DNA of 52,628 nucleotides from Bacteroidetes bacterium MedPE-SWsnd-G1 (GCA_001874265.1 MPDD01000016.1:1-52628); one strand, 5' to 3'. Shown: positions 1 through 9,288, counted from the stretch's first letter. A program made the numbers and translations. The notes: generated by a model not told the origin, from the letters alone.

Positions 1-5
1 TATTT

Positions 6-13
6 TATATTTG
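6..13 (+). promoter_or_regulatory. Bacteroidota -7 promoter box
   Basis: TATATTTG is an exact match to the TAnnTTTG -7 element of Bacteroidota primary-sigma promoters. It lies about 45 bases before the ankyrin gene start, giving a leader of roughly 40 nt. The -33 element would fall outside the window. Confidence 0.5.
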
Positions 14-58
14 CAGCAGATATTTCATGCTTTAAGAGCAATTTAGAAAATGTGAAAA

Positions 59-1549
59 ATGAAAAATAAATTAACTTTAATTATTGTTATAGTGTTGCTA
101 TCTGCAACCACATTTGCACAGAATGTATTTATGCAACGAGGGTATTTTAAATCAAACCCAAGTTTGGAACAAGTTAAAAAAGATATAGCGGCAGGAAACG
201 ATCCAGCAGAAATGAATAGTGGAGCTTTTGACCCTGTTGTTTACGCGATTCTAGATAAGGTTGATAATGACATAATTCTACACTTACTTAAGCAAAAAGG
301 TAACGACGTGAATAAGAATACACACGACGGTAGAACCTATGCTTTTTGGGCCGCTCTAAGATCGAATTTTGAAGTGTTGGAATATTTGGTTGCAAATGGA
401 GCAGATATGAATCATATAGATGATAAAGGTTCTCCAGTAATGCATTTTGCAGCTGGTACTGGCGTTTCTGATACTAGAATTTATGATTTATGTATTGAGA
501 ATAATAAAGAAGGTATTCATCAAAAAAATAAATATGGAGCAAATGTATTATTATACATAGCATCCAATTTAAAAGATGACACCTTAATTAAATATTTTAC
601 TTCTAAAGGAATAGATATTCATAGCACAGATGACAATGGCGACGGAATATTTAATTATGCTGCAAAAAAAATAAATCAAGACTTTTTAAATCTGTTAATT
701 GAGATGGGAGTTGACTATAAATCATTGAACAATATTGGTGGCAATGCTTTTATAAATGCGAGCAACGGAATTAGAATTGGAATAAATGATTTAGAAGATT
801 TTAAATATTTAGAAAGTTTAGGATTAAACCCAAATGTTACTACAAAAAATGGTGTTACGCCGTTGCATTGGGCAGCATTAAGAGATAAAGATGGTGCTTT
901 AATCACCTATTTTATTGAAAAAGGTGTTGATGTGAATCAAGCAGATTCTAATGGAAATACAGCATTTATAAATGCTGCAAGTGGGAATACGTTAAAAAAT
1001 ATTGCATTGATCTCAAAACATAATGCTGATGTAAATACCCAAAACAAGGAAGGTCAAACAGCCTTAATGAAAGCAGTACAAAGAAATTCATTAGAGGTGA
1101 TTGGATATTTATTATCGAATGGAGCAGATGCTAGTATAAAAGATACAGAAGGAAATTCATTGGCCCATTATTTAATAGCAGGATACCGTAGCAATAATAT
1201 TGTTGTATTTAATCAAAAATTGGAAGTACTTAAAAAGATAGGATTGGATTTTACAGAACAACAGTCTAAAGGGGATAACCTATGGCATTTGGCGGTAAAA
1301 AGAAATGATATGCATTTACTAGAAACGGTACAATCTCTTGATGTAGATATTAACGTTAAAAATGCTGATGGTTTAACACCATTGCATTTAGCAGCCATGA
1401 AAGCTACAGATACAAAAGCATTAGAATATCTGATTAAATACGGGGCCGATAAATCAGCTACTACGGATTTTGAAGAATCAGTTTATGATTTAGCTCAAGA
1501 AAACGAATTACTGCAACAAACTAACACTGATTTAAATTTCCTAAAGTAA
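59..1549 (+). CDS. Exported ankyrin-repeat protein
   Basis: A signal peptide (residues 1-20, ending TTFAQ) is followed by ankyrin repeats over nearly the whole 496 residues. Recognisable units carry the G-A/V-D-x-N turn and TPLHxAA-type helices (for example near residues 265-275 and 440-450). The repeats should form a protein-binding solenoid in the periplasm. The gene shares a TAATG stop/start overlap with the next gene, so it is translationally coupled to a DUF2271 protein and a PepSY-diflavin reductase. An exact -7 promoter box lies upstream. The partner is unknown; inference is that it scaffolds or inhibits the redox module encoded downstream. The family call is firm, the role is not. Confidence 0.85.
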   Translation: MKNKLTLIIVIVLLSATTFAQNVFMQRGYFKSNPSLEQVKKDIAAGNDPAEMNSGAFDPVVYAILDKVDNDIILHLLKQKGNDVNKNTHDGRTYAFWAALRSNFEVLEYLVANGADMNHIDDKGSPVMHFAAGTGVSDTRIYDLCIENNKEGIHQKNKYGANVLLYIASNLKDDTLIKYFTSKGIDIHSTDDNGDGIFNYAAKKINQDFLNLLIEMGVDYKSLNNIGGNAFINASNGIRIGINDLEDFKYLESLGLNPNVTTKNGVTPLHWAALRDKDGALITYFIEKGVDVNQADSNGNTAFINAASGNTLKNIALISKHNADVNTQNKEGQTALMKAVQRNSLEVIGYLLSNGADASIKDTEGNSLAHYLIAGYRSNNIVVFNQKLEVLKKIGLDFTEQQSKGDNLWHLAVKRNDMHLLETVQSLDVDINVKNADGLTPLHLAAMKATDTKALEYLIKYGADKSATTDFEESVYDLAQENELLQQTNTDLNFLK

Positions 1550-2040
1550 TGAAGCAAATTTCAAAACTAGCAATCGCTGTTATAATTGGAGTTTTCACTT
1601 TAATGTCATTTTCAAAAATGAATGACAAAACAAGTGTTAAATGCATGGTGCAAATGGTTAATTATGAAGGTGAAGGCGCCTATATAATTATTTCTTTATT
1701 AGATCCAGATGGTAATTATAAAGAAACATTGTATGTGCAAGGAGATGATAAAGAGTGGTATAACGACATTACAGAATGGTGGTCATTTCATGGAAAGTAC
1801 CGCCCAAATATTGATGCTATTACTGGTGAAACCATTGCTGGAGGTGAACGCAGTATGAATGTAATTAACATTCCAACTGACGCAATTGATAATGGTCATA
1901 AATTACGATTTGAAACTTCTGTAGAGGAGCAAGAATATCATGTAGCAGATTTGGAGTTTGAATTGACTACCGAAAATTTGAGTTCGAAAAAAGAAGGAAC
2001 TGGTTTTATTCGCTATGTGCGTTTAATGCCTCAAAACTAA
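1549..2040 (+). CDS. DUF2271 family exported protein
   Basis: This 163-residue protein has an N-terminal hydrophobic signal segment (about residues 7-22). The body matches my memory of DUF2271: a beta-rich domain with YIIISLLDPDGNYKETLYVQ near the start and a C-terminal FIRYVRLMP strand. In Bacteroidota and Proteobacteria such proteins commonly sit beside PepSY-type reductases, as here: the next gene starts 3 bases after this stop. The likely location is the periplasm. No catalytic residues are evident, and the function is not established; a periplasmic partner of the PepSY-diflavin reductase is inferred from context only. The start overlaps the ankyrin stop (TAATG), which fixes it. Confidence 0.75.
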   Translation: MKQISKLAIAVIIGVFTLMSFSKMNDKTSVKCMVQMVNYEGEGAYIIISLLDPDGNYKETLYVQGDDKEWYNDITEWWSFHGKYRPNIDAITGETIAGGERSMNVINIPTDAIDNGHKLRFETSVEEQEYHVADLEFELTTENLSSKKEGTGFIRYVRLMPQN

Positions 2041-2043
2041 TGA

Positions 2044-4215
2044 ATGGTTGGTTCAATTTGGCGATATAGTCATTTCTTAGTTGCTGCCATATCAGCAATA
2101 TTCTTATTGATTGCCTCTTTATCAGGGGCAATCTTAGCATTTGAGCCTATTTCTCAAAGTATACAAGACTATAAAATTTCTGACTTTAATCAGGTAACCC
2201 TAAATGAAACAATCGTTGTTCTAAAAGAGAATTACGAAGAAGTCCTAGATATAGAAGTCACTTCTGATGATTTTGTTAAAGCCTCGGTTTTTACTTTCGA
2301 TGGTAGTAGTGAAACTATTTATATCAACCCAATAACGGGTGAAAAACTAGGTGATGTTAAACCACAATCATCATTTTTTAGTTTTGTAACCAATTTCCAC
2401 CGCTCTTTATTTTTAAAATCTATTGGACGTGGATTTGTAGGTGTTATTTCATTTCTATTATGCATCATTACCATAACTGGATTGTTTTTGTTGGCAGAAC
2501 GACAAGGAGGTTTAAAAAAATGGTTTACGAAAGTCCAAGAAAAAGATTGGGGACAGCGCTACCATGTTATTTTAGGACGCTGGTTTTTAATTCCCATTTT
2601 TATTTTAGCCTTAACCGGAGTATATCTTTCTGCAGAAAAGTTTTCATTACTACCAAATAATGATTTAAAACATGCTACAGTTAAATATAAAACGGATGTT
2701 GAGATTCAGGACTTTGCCAAATTAAAACTTTCTGAAATAAGAAAATTGGTCTTTCCTTTTTCTCCAGATGAGGAAGATTATTTTGAATTAACGCTACAAG
2801 ATAAAGAGCAGTTTGTGCATCAATATAATGGGAAAGTATTGAGTGAAGCCTCTTTTCCTTTTGTGACTTTAGCCTCAAGATTGAGTATGACGTTACATAC
2901 AGGTCAAGGGAGTATTCTGTGGTCATTGATTCTATTGATTTCTAGTTTAAGCATGTTGTTTTTTATGTATTCTGGACTAAAAATGAGTATAAAAAGGATA
3001 CGTAAAAAGAAGGTGGTTTTAAAAGTAGATGATAAGGATTCGTGTGACTTCGTGTTGCTTATCGGTTCTGAAACCGGAAGTACTAATGTATTTGCTAGTA
3101 TTTTTCAAAGAGTTTTAAAATCTGTAGGTAAGAAAGTTTTTGTAGCCTCTTTAAATGATTATTCAACGTATGTCAATGCGAAACAAATAATTGTTTTTAC
3201 TGCCACTTATGGAGATGGAGATGCACCGAGTAATGCAAGAAAGTTTCAAAAGATATTTGGTGAAGTTTCGCCTTTAAATCAAATGAAATATTCGATTGTT
3301 GGATTTGGTTCAAAATCATACCCTAATTATTGTCAATTTGCAGATGAGGTTGAAAATTTATTTAAACAGCATCCTAATTTTGAGGAAGCAACGCCACTGG
3401 TAAAAATCAATGATCAATCTCAACAAGATTTTCAATCGTGGGAGAAATTATGGAATGCTTCATCTGAAATAAAGTTGCAGATGGATTTAAGTGCATTACA
3501 ACAAAAACCAAAGAGGCAAAAGACATTTGAGGTTGTAGAACGTACATTATTAAATACGGATAATACCTTTCTAATTACTTTAAGACCTAAAAAAAGAACA
3601 CGGTTTCAATCTGGAGATTTGTTAAATATACTTCCACCTGAAAGTAGTACCGTTCGTCAATATTCAATTTCAAAATGTGAAAATGATATTTTATTGAGTA
3701 TTAAGAAACATGATAAAGGAATTTGTTCAACGTTTTTAAGTGAGATGAAAGTGGGCACTACCTTTAAAGGAGCTGTAGAAAAAAATGAAGAATTTCATTT
3801 GCCAAAAAAGGCGAAAGAGATTTGGATGATTTCTAATGGTACTGGAATTGCGCCATTTTTGGGGATGTTAGAGGAAGCGAAATCTAATGTAAAGGTTCAT
3901 TTTATTTGGGGAGGAAGAACTATTGAATCCTATAAAATTTATAAGAACAAGTTAGAAGAAATACGTAATAGTAGTGTTAAATTATCCATTGCTTATTCAA
4001 AAGAGCAAGACAAAAATTATGTTCAAGATATTATTGAAAGCAATGAGCATGAAGTGATAACTGCTTTAGAAAATGGTGCGGTGTTTATGCTGTGCGGTTC
4101 AGTTGCCATGGAAAAGGGAGTGACGGATGTTTTGGAAAAGATAATGCAAAACAGCGCAATATTAACATTGGACAAAATAGAATCCAATGGTCAGATGTTA
4201 GCGGATTGCTATTAG
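2044..4215 (+). CDS. PepSY-TM / flavodoxin / FAD-NAD(P)H reductase fusion (membrane diflavin reductase)
   Basis: The 723 residues divide in two. Residues 1-325 form a PepSY-associated membrane domain with about four helices (near 10-30, 130-150, 180-200 and 295-315) and a periplasmic PepSY segment. Residues 340-723 form a cytochrome-P450-reductase-like module: a flavodoxin domain (SETGSTN FMN loop, TATYGDGD), an FAD domain with RQYSIS, and a pyridine-nucleotide domain with GTGIAPFLG. The C-terminus ends DCY, as in related diflavin reductases. Electrons from cytosolic NAD(P)H could thus pass through FAD and FMN to a membrane or periplasmic acceptor. Related fusions are often linked to ferric-siderophore reduction, but no TonB receptor is visible next to this one, so the substrate is open. 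Confidence 0.85.
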   Translation: MVGSIWRYSHFLVAAISAIFLLIASLSGAILAFEPISQSIQDYKISDFNQVTLNETIVVLKENYEEVLDIEVTSDDFVKASVFTFDGSSETIYINPITGEKLGDVKPQSSFFSFVTNFHRSLFLKSIGRGFVGVISFLLCIITITGLFLLAERQGGLKKWFTKVQEKDWGQRYHVILGRWFLIPIFILALTGVYLSAEKFSLLPNNDLKHATVKYKTDVEIQDFAKLKLSEIRKLVFPFSPDEEDYFELTLQDKEQFVHQYNGKVLSEASFPFVTLASRLSMTLHTGQGSILWSLILLISSLSMLFFMYSGLKMSIKRIRKKKVVLKVDDKDSCDFVLLIGSETGSTNVFASIFQRVLKSVGKKVFVASLNDYSTYVNAKQIIVFTATYGDGDAPSNARKFQKIFGEVSPLNQMKYSIVGFGSKSYPNYCQFADEVENLFKQHPNFEEATPLVKINDQSQQDFQSWEKLWNASSEIKLQMDLSALQQKPKRQKTFEVVERTLLNTDNTFLITLRPKKRTRFQSGDLLNILPPESSTVRQYSISKCENDILLSIKKHDKGICSTFLSEMKVGTTFKGAVEKNEEFHLPKKAKEIWMISNGTGIAPFLGMLEEAKSNVKVHFIWGGRTIESYKIYKNKLEEIRNSSVKLSIAYSKEQDKNYVQDIIESNEHEVITALENGAVFMLCGSVAMEKGVTDVLEKIMQNSAILTLDKIESNGQMLADCY

Positions 4216-4280
4216 ACTAATATTTAAAATTCAGATAATTGTCATTTAAATTTCGACTAAGATTTACATTTATAAAATAA

Positions 4281-4306
4281 AAAAGCCACCATTTAGGTGG
4301 CTTTTT
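4281..4306. terminator. Bidirectional rho-independent terminator
   Basis: A perfect 10-bp stem (4281-4290 with 4296-4305) and a 5-base loop have A-runs on one side and T-runs on the other. It lies between the convergent PepSY-reductase and prc genes, so it can terminate both. Confidence 0.85.
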
Positions 4307-4323
4307 AAATATTTGTAGAAGAA

Positions 4324-6450
4324 TTAGTTCTTAACCAATTCCACTTCTTTTTTTATCTTTAATTCATCAAGTACATTTAATCCTTCTTCAATGTAAATAT
4401 CTTTAGATAAATTTCTATGCCATGCCACACGTTTTTGACCAAGAATTGAATCGTTTTCAATTAAGGCTGTTTCATATTGTGGCGATTGAAAAGTTAAGTC
4501 CGTATTGTATTCAGATAACTTTTTAAAACGCTTTCCTTCTTCAGACCTACTATCTAAATCATATTTATATTTATCATAGTTCAAATAAATAGTATTATCA
4601 TCTTGCCCTTCTTTTAGCCATTTCGCATTTTCATCAATTAATAAAAATTGCGAGTTGTCATTAATACGGTTAATACTGTTATGAACTACTTCATCAAAGT
4701 TCGAGTAGAAGCCCCATTTATCATAGGTTGCTTTTTTAATTTGATCCCAAGGAAGTGGATTGTCGTAATCCTTTTCACCAATTTCCATATAGGTGTATCT
4801 CGATGGTAAAATTACATCAGGTTTTACACCTTCTAATTGTGTAGATCCTCCATTAATTCGATAGAATTTTTGAGTGGTCATATTTAAACCGCCTAGGTCT
4901 TCTGGGTATTTAGAATATCTGTTTAGGTCCATAACCAATTGAACCGTTCCTTTACCGTAAGTTTGCTTACTTCCTAAAATTACAGCTCTGTTATAGTCTT
5001 GCATGGCAGCAGCAAAAATTTCTGAAGCTGATGCTGAAAACTCGTTTGTTAATACTACCAATGGTCCATTCCAAAGAATAGATTTACTTCTATCTTTATG
5101 TACTATTGGTTCATCATTTTTATACTTAACTTGTACTATTGGACCATCTTCTATAAATAACCCAGCCATTTCTACAACGGCAGGTAAAGAACCACCTCCA
5201 TTATTTCTTAAGTCAATTAAAATACCATCAATATTTTCGGTTTTTAATCGTTCAATTTCCTTCGCCATATCTTTGGCGCAGTTTCTTCCATTTCTATCAT
5301 TGTAATCGATATAGAAGGCTGGAAGGTTAATTACTCCATACTTTTTATTATCTTTTTCAATAATACTAGATTTTACAAATGTCTCAGCAATTTCTACAAC
5401 ATCCCTAATAATTGAAATTGTTTCGATAGAACCGTCAATTTTCTTTAATGTCAATCTAACTTCAGTTCCTTTTTTACCTTTAATAAATTCTATGGCTTTA
5501 GATAAACGCATTCCAACAATGTCCAACGGTTCTTCATCACCTTGAGCTACTTTTAAAATAATATCCTCCGCTTCTAATTCACCTGCTCTCCAAGCTGGCC
5601 CACCAGAAATTAATTCCGAAACGTGGATGTAATCATTCTTTTCGTATAACCTTGCACCAATACCTTCCAATCTGCCTGATAAGGTTTCATCAAATTGTTT
5701 TTTAGTTCTAGGAGGAAAGTAAGAAGTATGCGGGTCGAACGCTCCGGTAATACTATTCAAATATGTAGAAAACCAATCTGTATGATCAAAGTCACTCATT
5801 CTATCATAGAACTCGTCATAGTTTTCTTTTGTTTTTTTTCTGGCCTCTTTTTCAATCGTTTTAAAATCGGCATCATTCAGTTGGATAGAAGTAAGTTTAA
5901 CGCCATCTTCAGTTTCGGCATCTTTATCCGATAACTTATCATGAATTCTAGAGAGTGTACTAAACTTTAATTGCTTTCTCCAATTGTCATACAATTCATT
6001 TTCACTTGCCGCATACGAATTAGTGTCGTAGTCAACATTTAATGTTTCATCCGTAGTAAAGTCATACGGCTGATTTAAAATTTCCGGATAGAATGTTTTC
6101 GCCTCATCTACACGCTCCATAAATCTGGTATAAACCAAATTGAAAAAAGTCATGTCCTCTGTTAAAATTTGGTCATCTACCAAAGTTTTGTATTTAGAAA
6201 ACTCGTCCAAGTCACTTTGAATAAAGTAACGTTTCCCAGAATCTAAGCTTTCAATAAAACTAGAATAAACAACTTCAGAAAATTCATCGTTTATATCTTG
6301 TTCAACATAATGTCCGTTAGACAATACATATTTTAAAAGACTTACAAGTACCTTGTCTTTTTCATTTGGTGTTGCTCTATTATGGTTAAAACTAACTAAG
6401 GTTAAAACCACTATCAAAATTGGTAATAAAAATTTCAAATTTCGTCTCAT
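4324..6450 (-). CDS. prc: Carboxy-terminal processing protease Prc/Tsp (S41 family)
   Basis: This 708-residue periplasmic serine protease cleaves C-terminal tails of envelope proteins and, in other bacteria, lipoprotein or peptidoglycan-hydrolase substrates. Visible parts are a signal or anchor (residues 1-20), an alpha-helical Prc N-terminal domain (about 35-250), a PDZ domain (about 250-340), and the S41 peptidase core. The Ser-Lys dyad lies in FSASASEIF (near residue 472) and TYGKGTVQ (Lys near 499), and DLRNNGGG sits in the substrate-binding core. A long C-terminal DUF3340-like tail follows. Length matches Prc rather than short CtpA enzymes. The upstream gene on the same strand ends 71 bases before; a hairpin in that gap may separate them. 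Confidence 0.93.
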   Translation of the reverse strand: MRRNLKFLLPILIVVLTLVSFNHNRATPNEKDKVLVSLLKYVLSNGHYVEQDINDEFSEVVYSSFIESLDSGKRYFIQSDLDEFSKYKTLVDDQILTEDMTFFNLVYTRFMERVDEAKTFYPEILNQPYDFTTDETLNVDYDTNSYAASENELYDNWRKQLKFSTLSRIHDKLSDKDAETEDGVKLTSIQLNDADFKTIEKEARKKTKENYDEFYDRMSDFDHTDWFSTYLNSITGAFDPHTSYFPPRTKKQFDETLSGRLEGIGARLYEKNDYIHVSELISGGPAWRAGELEAEDIILKVAQGDEEPLDIVGMRLSKAIEFIKGKKGTEVRLTLKKIDGSIETISIIRDVVEIAETFVKSSIIEKDNKKYGVINLPAFYIDYNDRNGRNCAKDMAKEIERLKTENIDGILIDLRNNGGGSLPAVVEMAGLFIEDGPIVQVKYKNDEPIVHKDRSKSILWNGPLVVLTNEFSASASEIFAAAMQDYNRAVILGSKQTYGKGTVQLVMDLNRYSKYPEDLGGLNMTTQKFYRINGGSTQLEGVKPDVILPSRYTYMEIGEKDYDNPLPWDQIKKATYDKWGFYSNFDEVVHNSINRINDNSQFLLIDENAKWLKEGQDDNTIYLNYDKYKYDLDSRSEEGKRFKKLSEYNTDLTFQSPQYETALIENDSILGQKRVAWHRNLSKDIYIEEGLNVLDELKIKKEVELVKN

Positions 6451-6486
6451 AAATCTTCCTGTTTTCTAATGAAATATTTTGTAACG

Positions 6487-6510
6487 CACTAAAATACTAT
6501 CATTTTAGTG
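6487..6510. repeat. 9-bp inverted repeat between the small exported-protein gene and prc
   Basis: CACTAAAAT and ATTTTAGTG are perfect inverted repeats with a 6-base loop. No strong T-run follows on the minus strand, so this may be a weak terminator for the upstream gene or a protein-binding site upstream of prc. Confidence 0.5.
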
Positions 6511-6521
6511 AATTCCTAATG

Positions 6522-7031
6522 TTATTTTTCTTTTTTATAAATCCCTCTAAACGATTCCTGAATCAAAGTTCCATCTTTTTTAAAAAGTTCCCATAATTGG
6601 GTAACCGAACCGTCTTTATTTGGAGTCCAACTAATCTGATTGTAATACCAGCCTTTTTGTCCTTCAATTAATTCACTTTTAAGAATCATTTTACCGTCAA
6701 TCAACATTCCTTTTAAAACCAAACTGTATCCAGAATTGTCTACCCAAACTTGATTCCAAGAATCATCGCTTTTATTGTAATAATTGGTACTTGTTCCATT
6801 ACTAGATCCTGTTGAAATCCATTCTTCTTTTAAAACACATTGGTCATACAGTTTTGTAATAGTATTGGTTCCAATAGTTTTACCGTCTGTATTAAACACC
6901 TTCCAATTACCGAGCCAAAAATCAAATTGAGCATGTTTGTCAGTACAGCACGGACAAGTATCTTCGCTTTTTGTTTGTGCGTTTATTTGAATAAAACTTA
7001 CAAACAACGCAATCATTATTAGTTTTTTCAT
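6522..7031 (-). CDS. Small exported protein, conserved FDFWLGNW family (DUF1579-like)
   Basis: The protein is 169 residues long, with a signal peptide ending INAQ (about residue 19). The mature N-terminus carries a CPCC cysteine cluster followed by FDFWLGNWKVF. That WLGxW motif near the start of a lipocalin-like beta barrel is typical of a family of small exported proteins in Bacteroidota related to DUF1579. The rest alternates short strands (NYYNKSDDSWNQVW, LKGMLIDGKMILKSE) consistent with a barrel. No enzyme motif is evident. It may bind a small hydrophobic ligand, but this is inference. It lies upstream of prc on the same strand with a hairpin between them. Confidence 0.6.
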   Translation of the reverse strand: MKKLIMIALFVSFIQINAQTKSEDTCPCCTDKHAQFDFWLGNWKVFNTDGKTIGTNTITKLYDQCVLKEEWISTGSSNGTSTNYYNKSDDSWNQVWVDNSGYSLVLKGMLIDGKMILKSELIEGQKGWYYNQISWTPNKDGSVTQLWELFKKDGTLIQESFRGIYKKEK

Positions 7032-7129
7032 AAGATCAGCGGATTTAAAAACAATGATACAGAATTCCCTTTTTTTCTACTCCTTATAAAATGTTAAAAT
7101 TGGATGTCGACTACTATATTAAAATAACG

Positions 7130-7137
7130 TAGATTTG
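7130..7137 (+). promoter_or_regulatory. Bacteroidota -7 promoter box for the surE operon
   Basis: TAGATTTG is an exact TAnnTTTG match ending 5 bases before the surE ATG. If used, transcription would start at or within a few bases of the start codon. A well-spaced -33 TTG is not obvious. Confidence 0.45.
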
Positions 7138-7142
7138 TTATT

Positions 7143-7910
7143 ATGAGTAAAAGACCTTTGATTTTAGTTACCAATGATGATGGTATTACTGCGCCAGGAA
7201 TTAGAAAATTAATTCAATTAATGAATTCGATTGGTGATGTTGTTGTGGCTGCGCCTGATAGTCCGCAAAGTGGTATGGGGCACGCTATTACAGTTGATGC
7301 GACCTTAACATTTAACAAGGTTAAAATTGATGATGGCCCACAAACGGAATATCAATGTTCTGGAACTCCAGCAGATTGTGTTAAGATGGCCGTAAGATTG
7401 GCATTAGAGAGAAAACCTGATTTATGTGTTTCTGGCGTTAATCATGGTTCAAATTCTTCAGTAAATGTAATTTATTCAGGTACTATGAGTGCGGCGGTAG
7501 AAGCAGGGGTTGAAGGAATTCCAGCTATCGGATTTTCATTATGTGATTATTCTTTAGATGCTAATTTTGAACATTTAGAGGAAGAGATATTATCTATAAC
7601 AAAGAATGTTTTAGAAAATGGTATTCCGGAAGGAGTAGTATTAAATGTCAATTTTCCGAAAACAGAAAATAAATTCAAAGGCATTAAAATTTGTAGACAA
7701 GCCAAGGGTAATTGGGAAGAGACTTTTGATAAAAGAGAAAGTCCTACTGGAAAGGAATATTATTGGCTCTCTGGTAAATTTGTGAATCATGATAAAGGAG
7801 AAGATACAGACGAATGGGCATTGGAAAACGATTATGTCTCAATAGTACCTGTTCAATATGACCTTACGGCATATCATGCAATTCAAAATTTAAATAGTTG
7901 GGATTTATGA
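7143..7910 (+). CDS. surE: 5'/3'-nucleotidase SurE
   Basis: This 255-residue metal-dependent nucleoside monophosphatase acts in the cytoplasm. The N-terminal LVTNDDGI motif supplies the Asp-Asp metal ligands. Other SurE landmarks are PDSPQSGMGHAIT, the CSGTPADCVK segment, and VSGVNHGSN with the conserved Ser/Asn metal and phosphate contacts. Length is normal for the family. It is the first gene of a compact run; its stop overlaps the next start (ATGA). An exact -7 promoter box lies just upstream. Pairing with lpxB two genes on is, from memory, a common flavobacterial arrangement. Confidence 0.96.
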   Translation: MSKRPLILVTNDDGITAPGIRKLIQLMNSIGDVVVAAPDSPQSGMGHAITVDATLTFNKVKIDDGPQTEYQCSGTPADCVKMAVRLALERKPDLCVSGVNHGSNSSVNVIYSGTMSAAVEAGVEGIPAIGFSLCDYSLDANFEHLEEEILSITKNVLENGIPEGVVLNVNFPKTENKFKGIKICRQAKGNWEETFDKRESPTGKEYYWLSGKFVNHDKGEDTDEWALENDYVSIVPVQYDLTAYHAIQNLNSWDL

Positions 7911-8185
7911 AAAAGGAAATTGCCATTGGTTTTGTAGTTGCTATTATAGCAACTGTTACTGGATTTTTTGGATATGCCGAGTTCGTTTCAGATTTGGGTT
8001 TTGATGAAACGATCGACTTTATAATTAAGGGAAAGTTATATGGTAAAGTACTAACCTTAGCAGCCATACCTAATTTGTTTGTTTTTTTTGTATTTATAAA
8101 AAAGAAACAAGATTATAGAGCAAGGGGTGTGTTGATATTTACAATTCTTCTTGCAGTAACAGTCTCAGTTTTAAAGTTTGTTTGA
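7907..8185 (+). CDS. Small two-helix membrane protein between surE and lpxB
   Basis: A 92-residue protein with two clear membrane helices (about residues 5-25 and 45-65) and a hydrophobic C-terminal stretch. I chose ATG 7907, which overlaps the surE stop as ATGA, over a TTG nine bases earlier. Its stop lies just before lpxB. Position and length suggest a conserved flavobacterial partner of lpxB, possibly at the inner membrane where lipid A is made. No motif gives a function, and I do not recognise a named family. Confidence 0.75.
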   Translation: MKKEIAIGFVVAIIATVTGFFGYAEFVSDLGFDETIDFIIKGKLYGKVLTLAAIPNLFVFFVFIKKKQDYRARGVLIFTILLAVTVSVLKFV

Positions 8186-8187
8186 TC

Positions 8188-9288
8188 ATGAAGTACTATT
8201 TAATTGCCGGTGAAGCCTCAGGAGATTTGCACGCGTCTAACTTAATGAAGGCTATTAAAAAGCAAGACCCAAAAGCAGAATTTAGATTTTGGGGAGGTGA
8301 TTTAATGCAGGCAGTTGGGGGTACCTTGGTTTTGCATTATAAAGAAAGAGCTTTTATGGGCTTTGCAGAAATTATAATGAACCTAAAGACGATTCTTGGC
8401 TTTATAAGTTTTTGTAAAAAGGATATTTCTGAATATGAACCGGACAAAATAATTTTTATAGATAATTCTGGGTTTAATCTTAGAGTTGCTAAATGGGCAA
8501 AGCAGCAAGGTTTTAGTACGAACTATTTTATTTCTCCTCAAGTTTGGGCAAGTAGAGCAGGCAGGGTAGAAGATATAAAGAGAGATATTGATGCCATGTA
8601 TGTTATTTTACCTTTTGAAAAGGCCTTTTACAAAAAATATAATTACAATGTCAATTTTGTTGGTCACCCACTTTTAGACGCTATCGCTGACAGAACGCAG
8701 GTTGATGAGGTTGCTTTTAGAAGGGAACATAATTTATCAGAGAAGCCAGTTATTGCGTTATTGCCAGGTAGTAGAAAACAAGAAATTACCAAAATGCTTT
8801 CGGTAATGTTAAGAATGGTTGCAAAGTTTAAGGAGTATCAGTTTGTAATTGCTGGAGCGCCAAGTCAAGACTTTGAATTTTATCAAGGTTTTATAAAAGA
8901 TACAGATGTAAAGTTTATCGATAATAAAACCTACGATTTGCTTTCGGTCTCGCATGCAGCGTTGGTAACTTCGGGTACTGCAACCTTAGAAACAGCCTTG
9001 TTTAAAGTGCCGGAGGTTGTTTGTTATAAGGGAAGTTGGTTATCATATCAAATTGCGAAAAGAATTATTACACTCAAATTTATTTCGTTGGTAAATCTAA
9101 TTATGGACCGTGAAGTAGTTACCGAATTGATTCAAAATGACTTTAATGAAAAAAGATTAGAGGCTGAGTTGCAAAAATTGTTAGACGAAAAACAGCGAGA
9201 AAAACTATTTGAAGATTATTTTGATCTCGAGCAAAGATTAGGTGGTAAAGGGGCAAGTGAAAATGCTGCAAAATTGATTGTAGGTTAA
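8188..9288 (+). CDS. lpxB: Lipid-A-disaccharide synthase LpxB
   Basis: This 366-residue peripheral inner-membrane GT19 glycosyltransferase joins UDP-2,3-diacylglucosamine to lipid X in lipid A synthesis. Family motifs are the N-terminal GEASGDLHAS, FWGGDLM, SPQVWASRAGR, the LPGSRKQEI nucleotide-sugar loop and TSGTATLE. Length is near normal (about 370-380). The ATG at 8188 is preferred over an in-frame TTG at 8182 that would overlap the upstream stop; the chosen start gives MKYYLIAGEASGD, the usual N-terminus. It follows a small membrane protein by two bases and precedes comEC. Confidence 0.96.
   Translation: MKYYLIAGEASGDLHASNLMKAIKKQDPKAEFRFWGGDLMQAVGGTLVLHYKERAFMGFAEIIMNLKTILGFISFCKKDISEYEPDKIIFIDNSGFNLRVAKWAKQQGFSTNYFISPQVWASRAGRVEDIKRDIDAMYVILPFEKAFYKKYNYNVNFVGHPLLDAIADRTQVDEVAFRREHNLSEKPVIALLPGSRKQEITKMLSVMLRMVAKFKEYQFVIAGAPSQDFEFYQGFIKDTDVKFIDNKTYDLLSVSHAALVTSGTATLETALFKVPEVVCYKGSWLSYQIAKRIITLKFISLVNLIMDREVVTELIQNDFNEKRLEAELQKLLDEKQREKLFEDYFDLEQRLGGKGASENAAKLIVG

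Noticed and set aside
59-1549. Ankyrin repeat DNA as a tandem-repeat array
   Set aside because: The repeat is at protein level; DNA copies are too diverged for a recent expansion.
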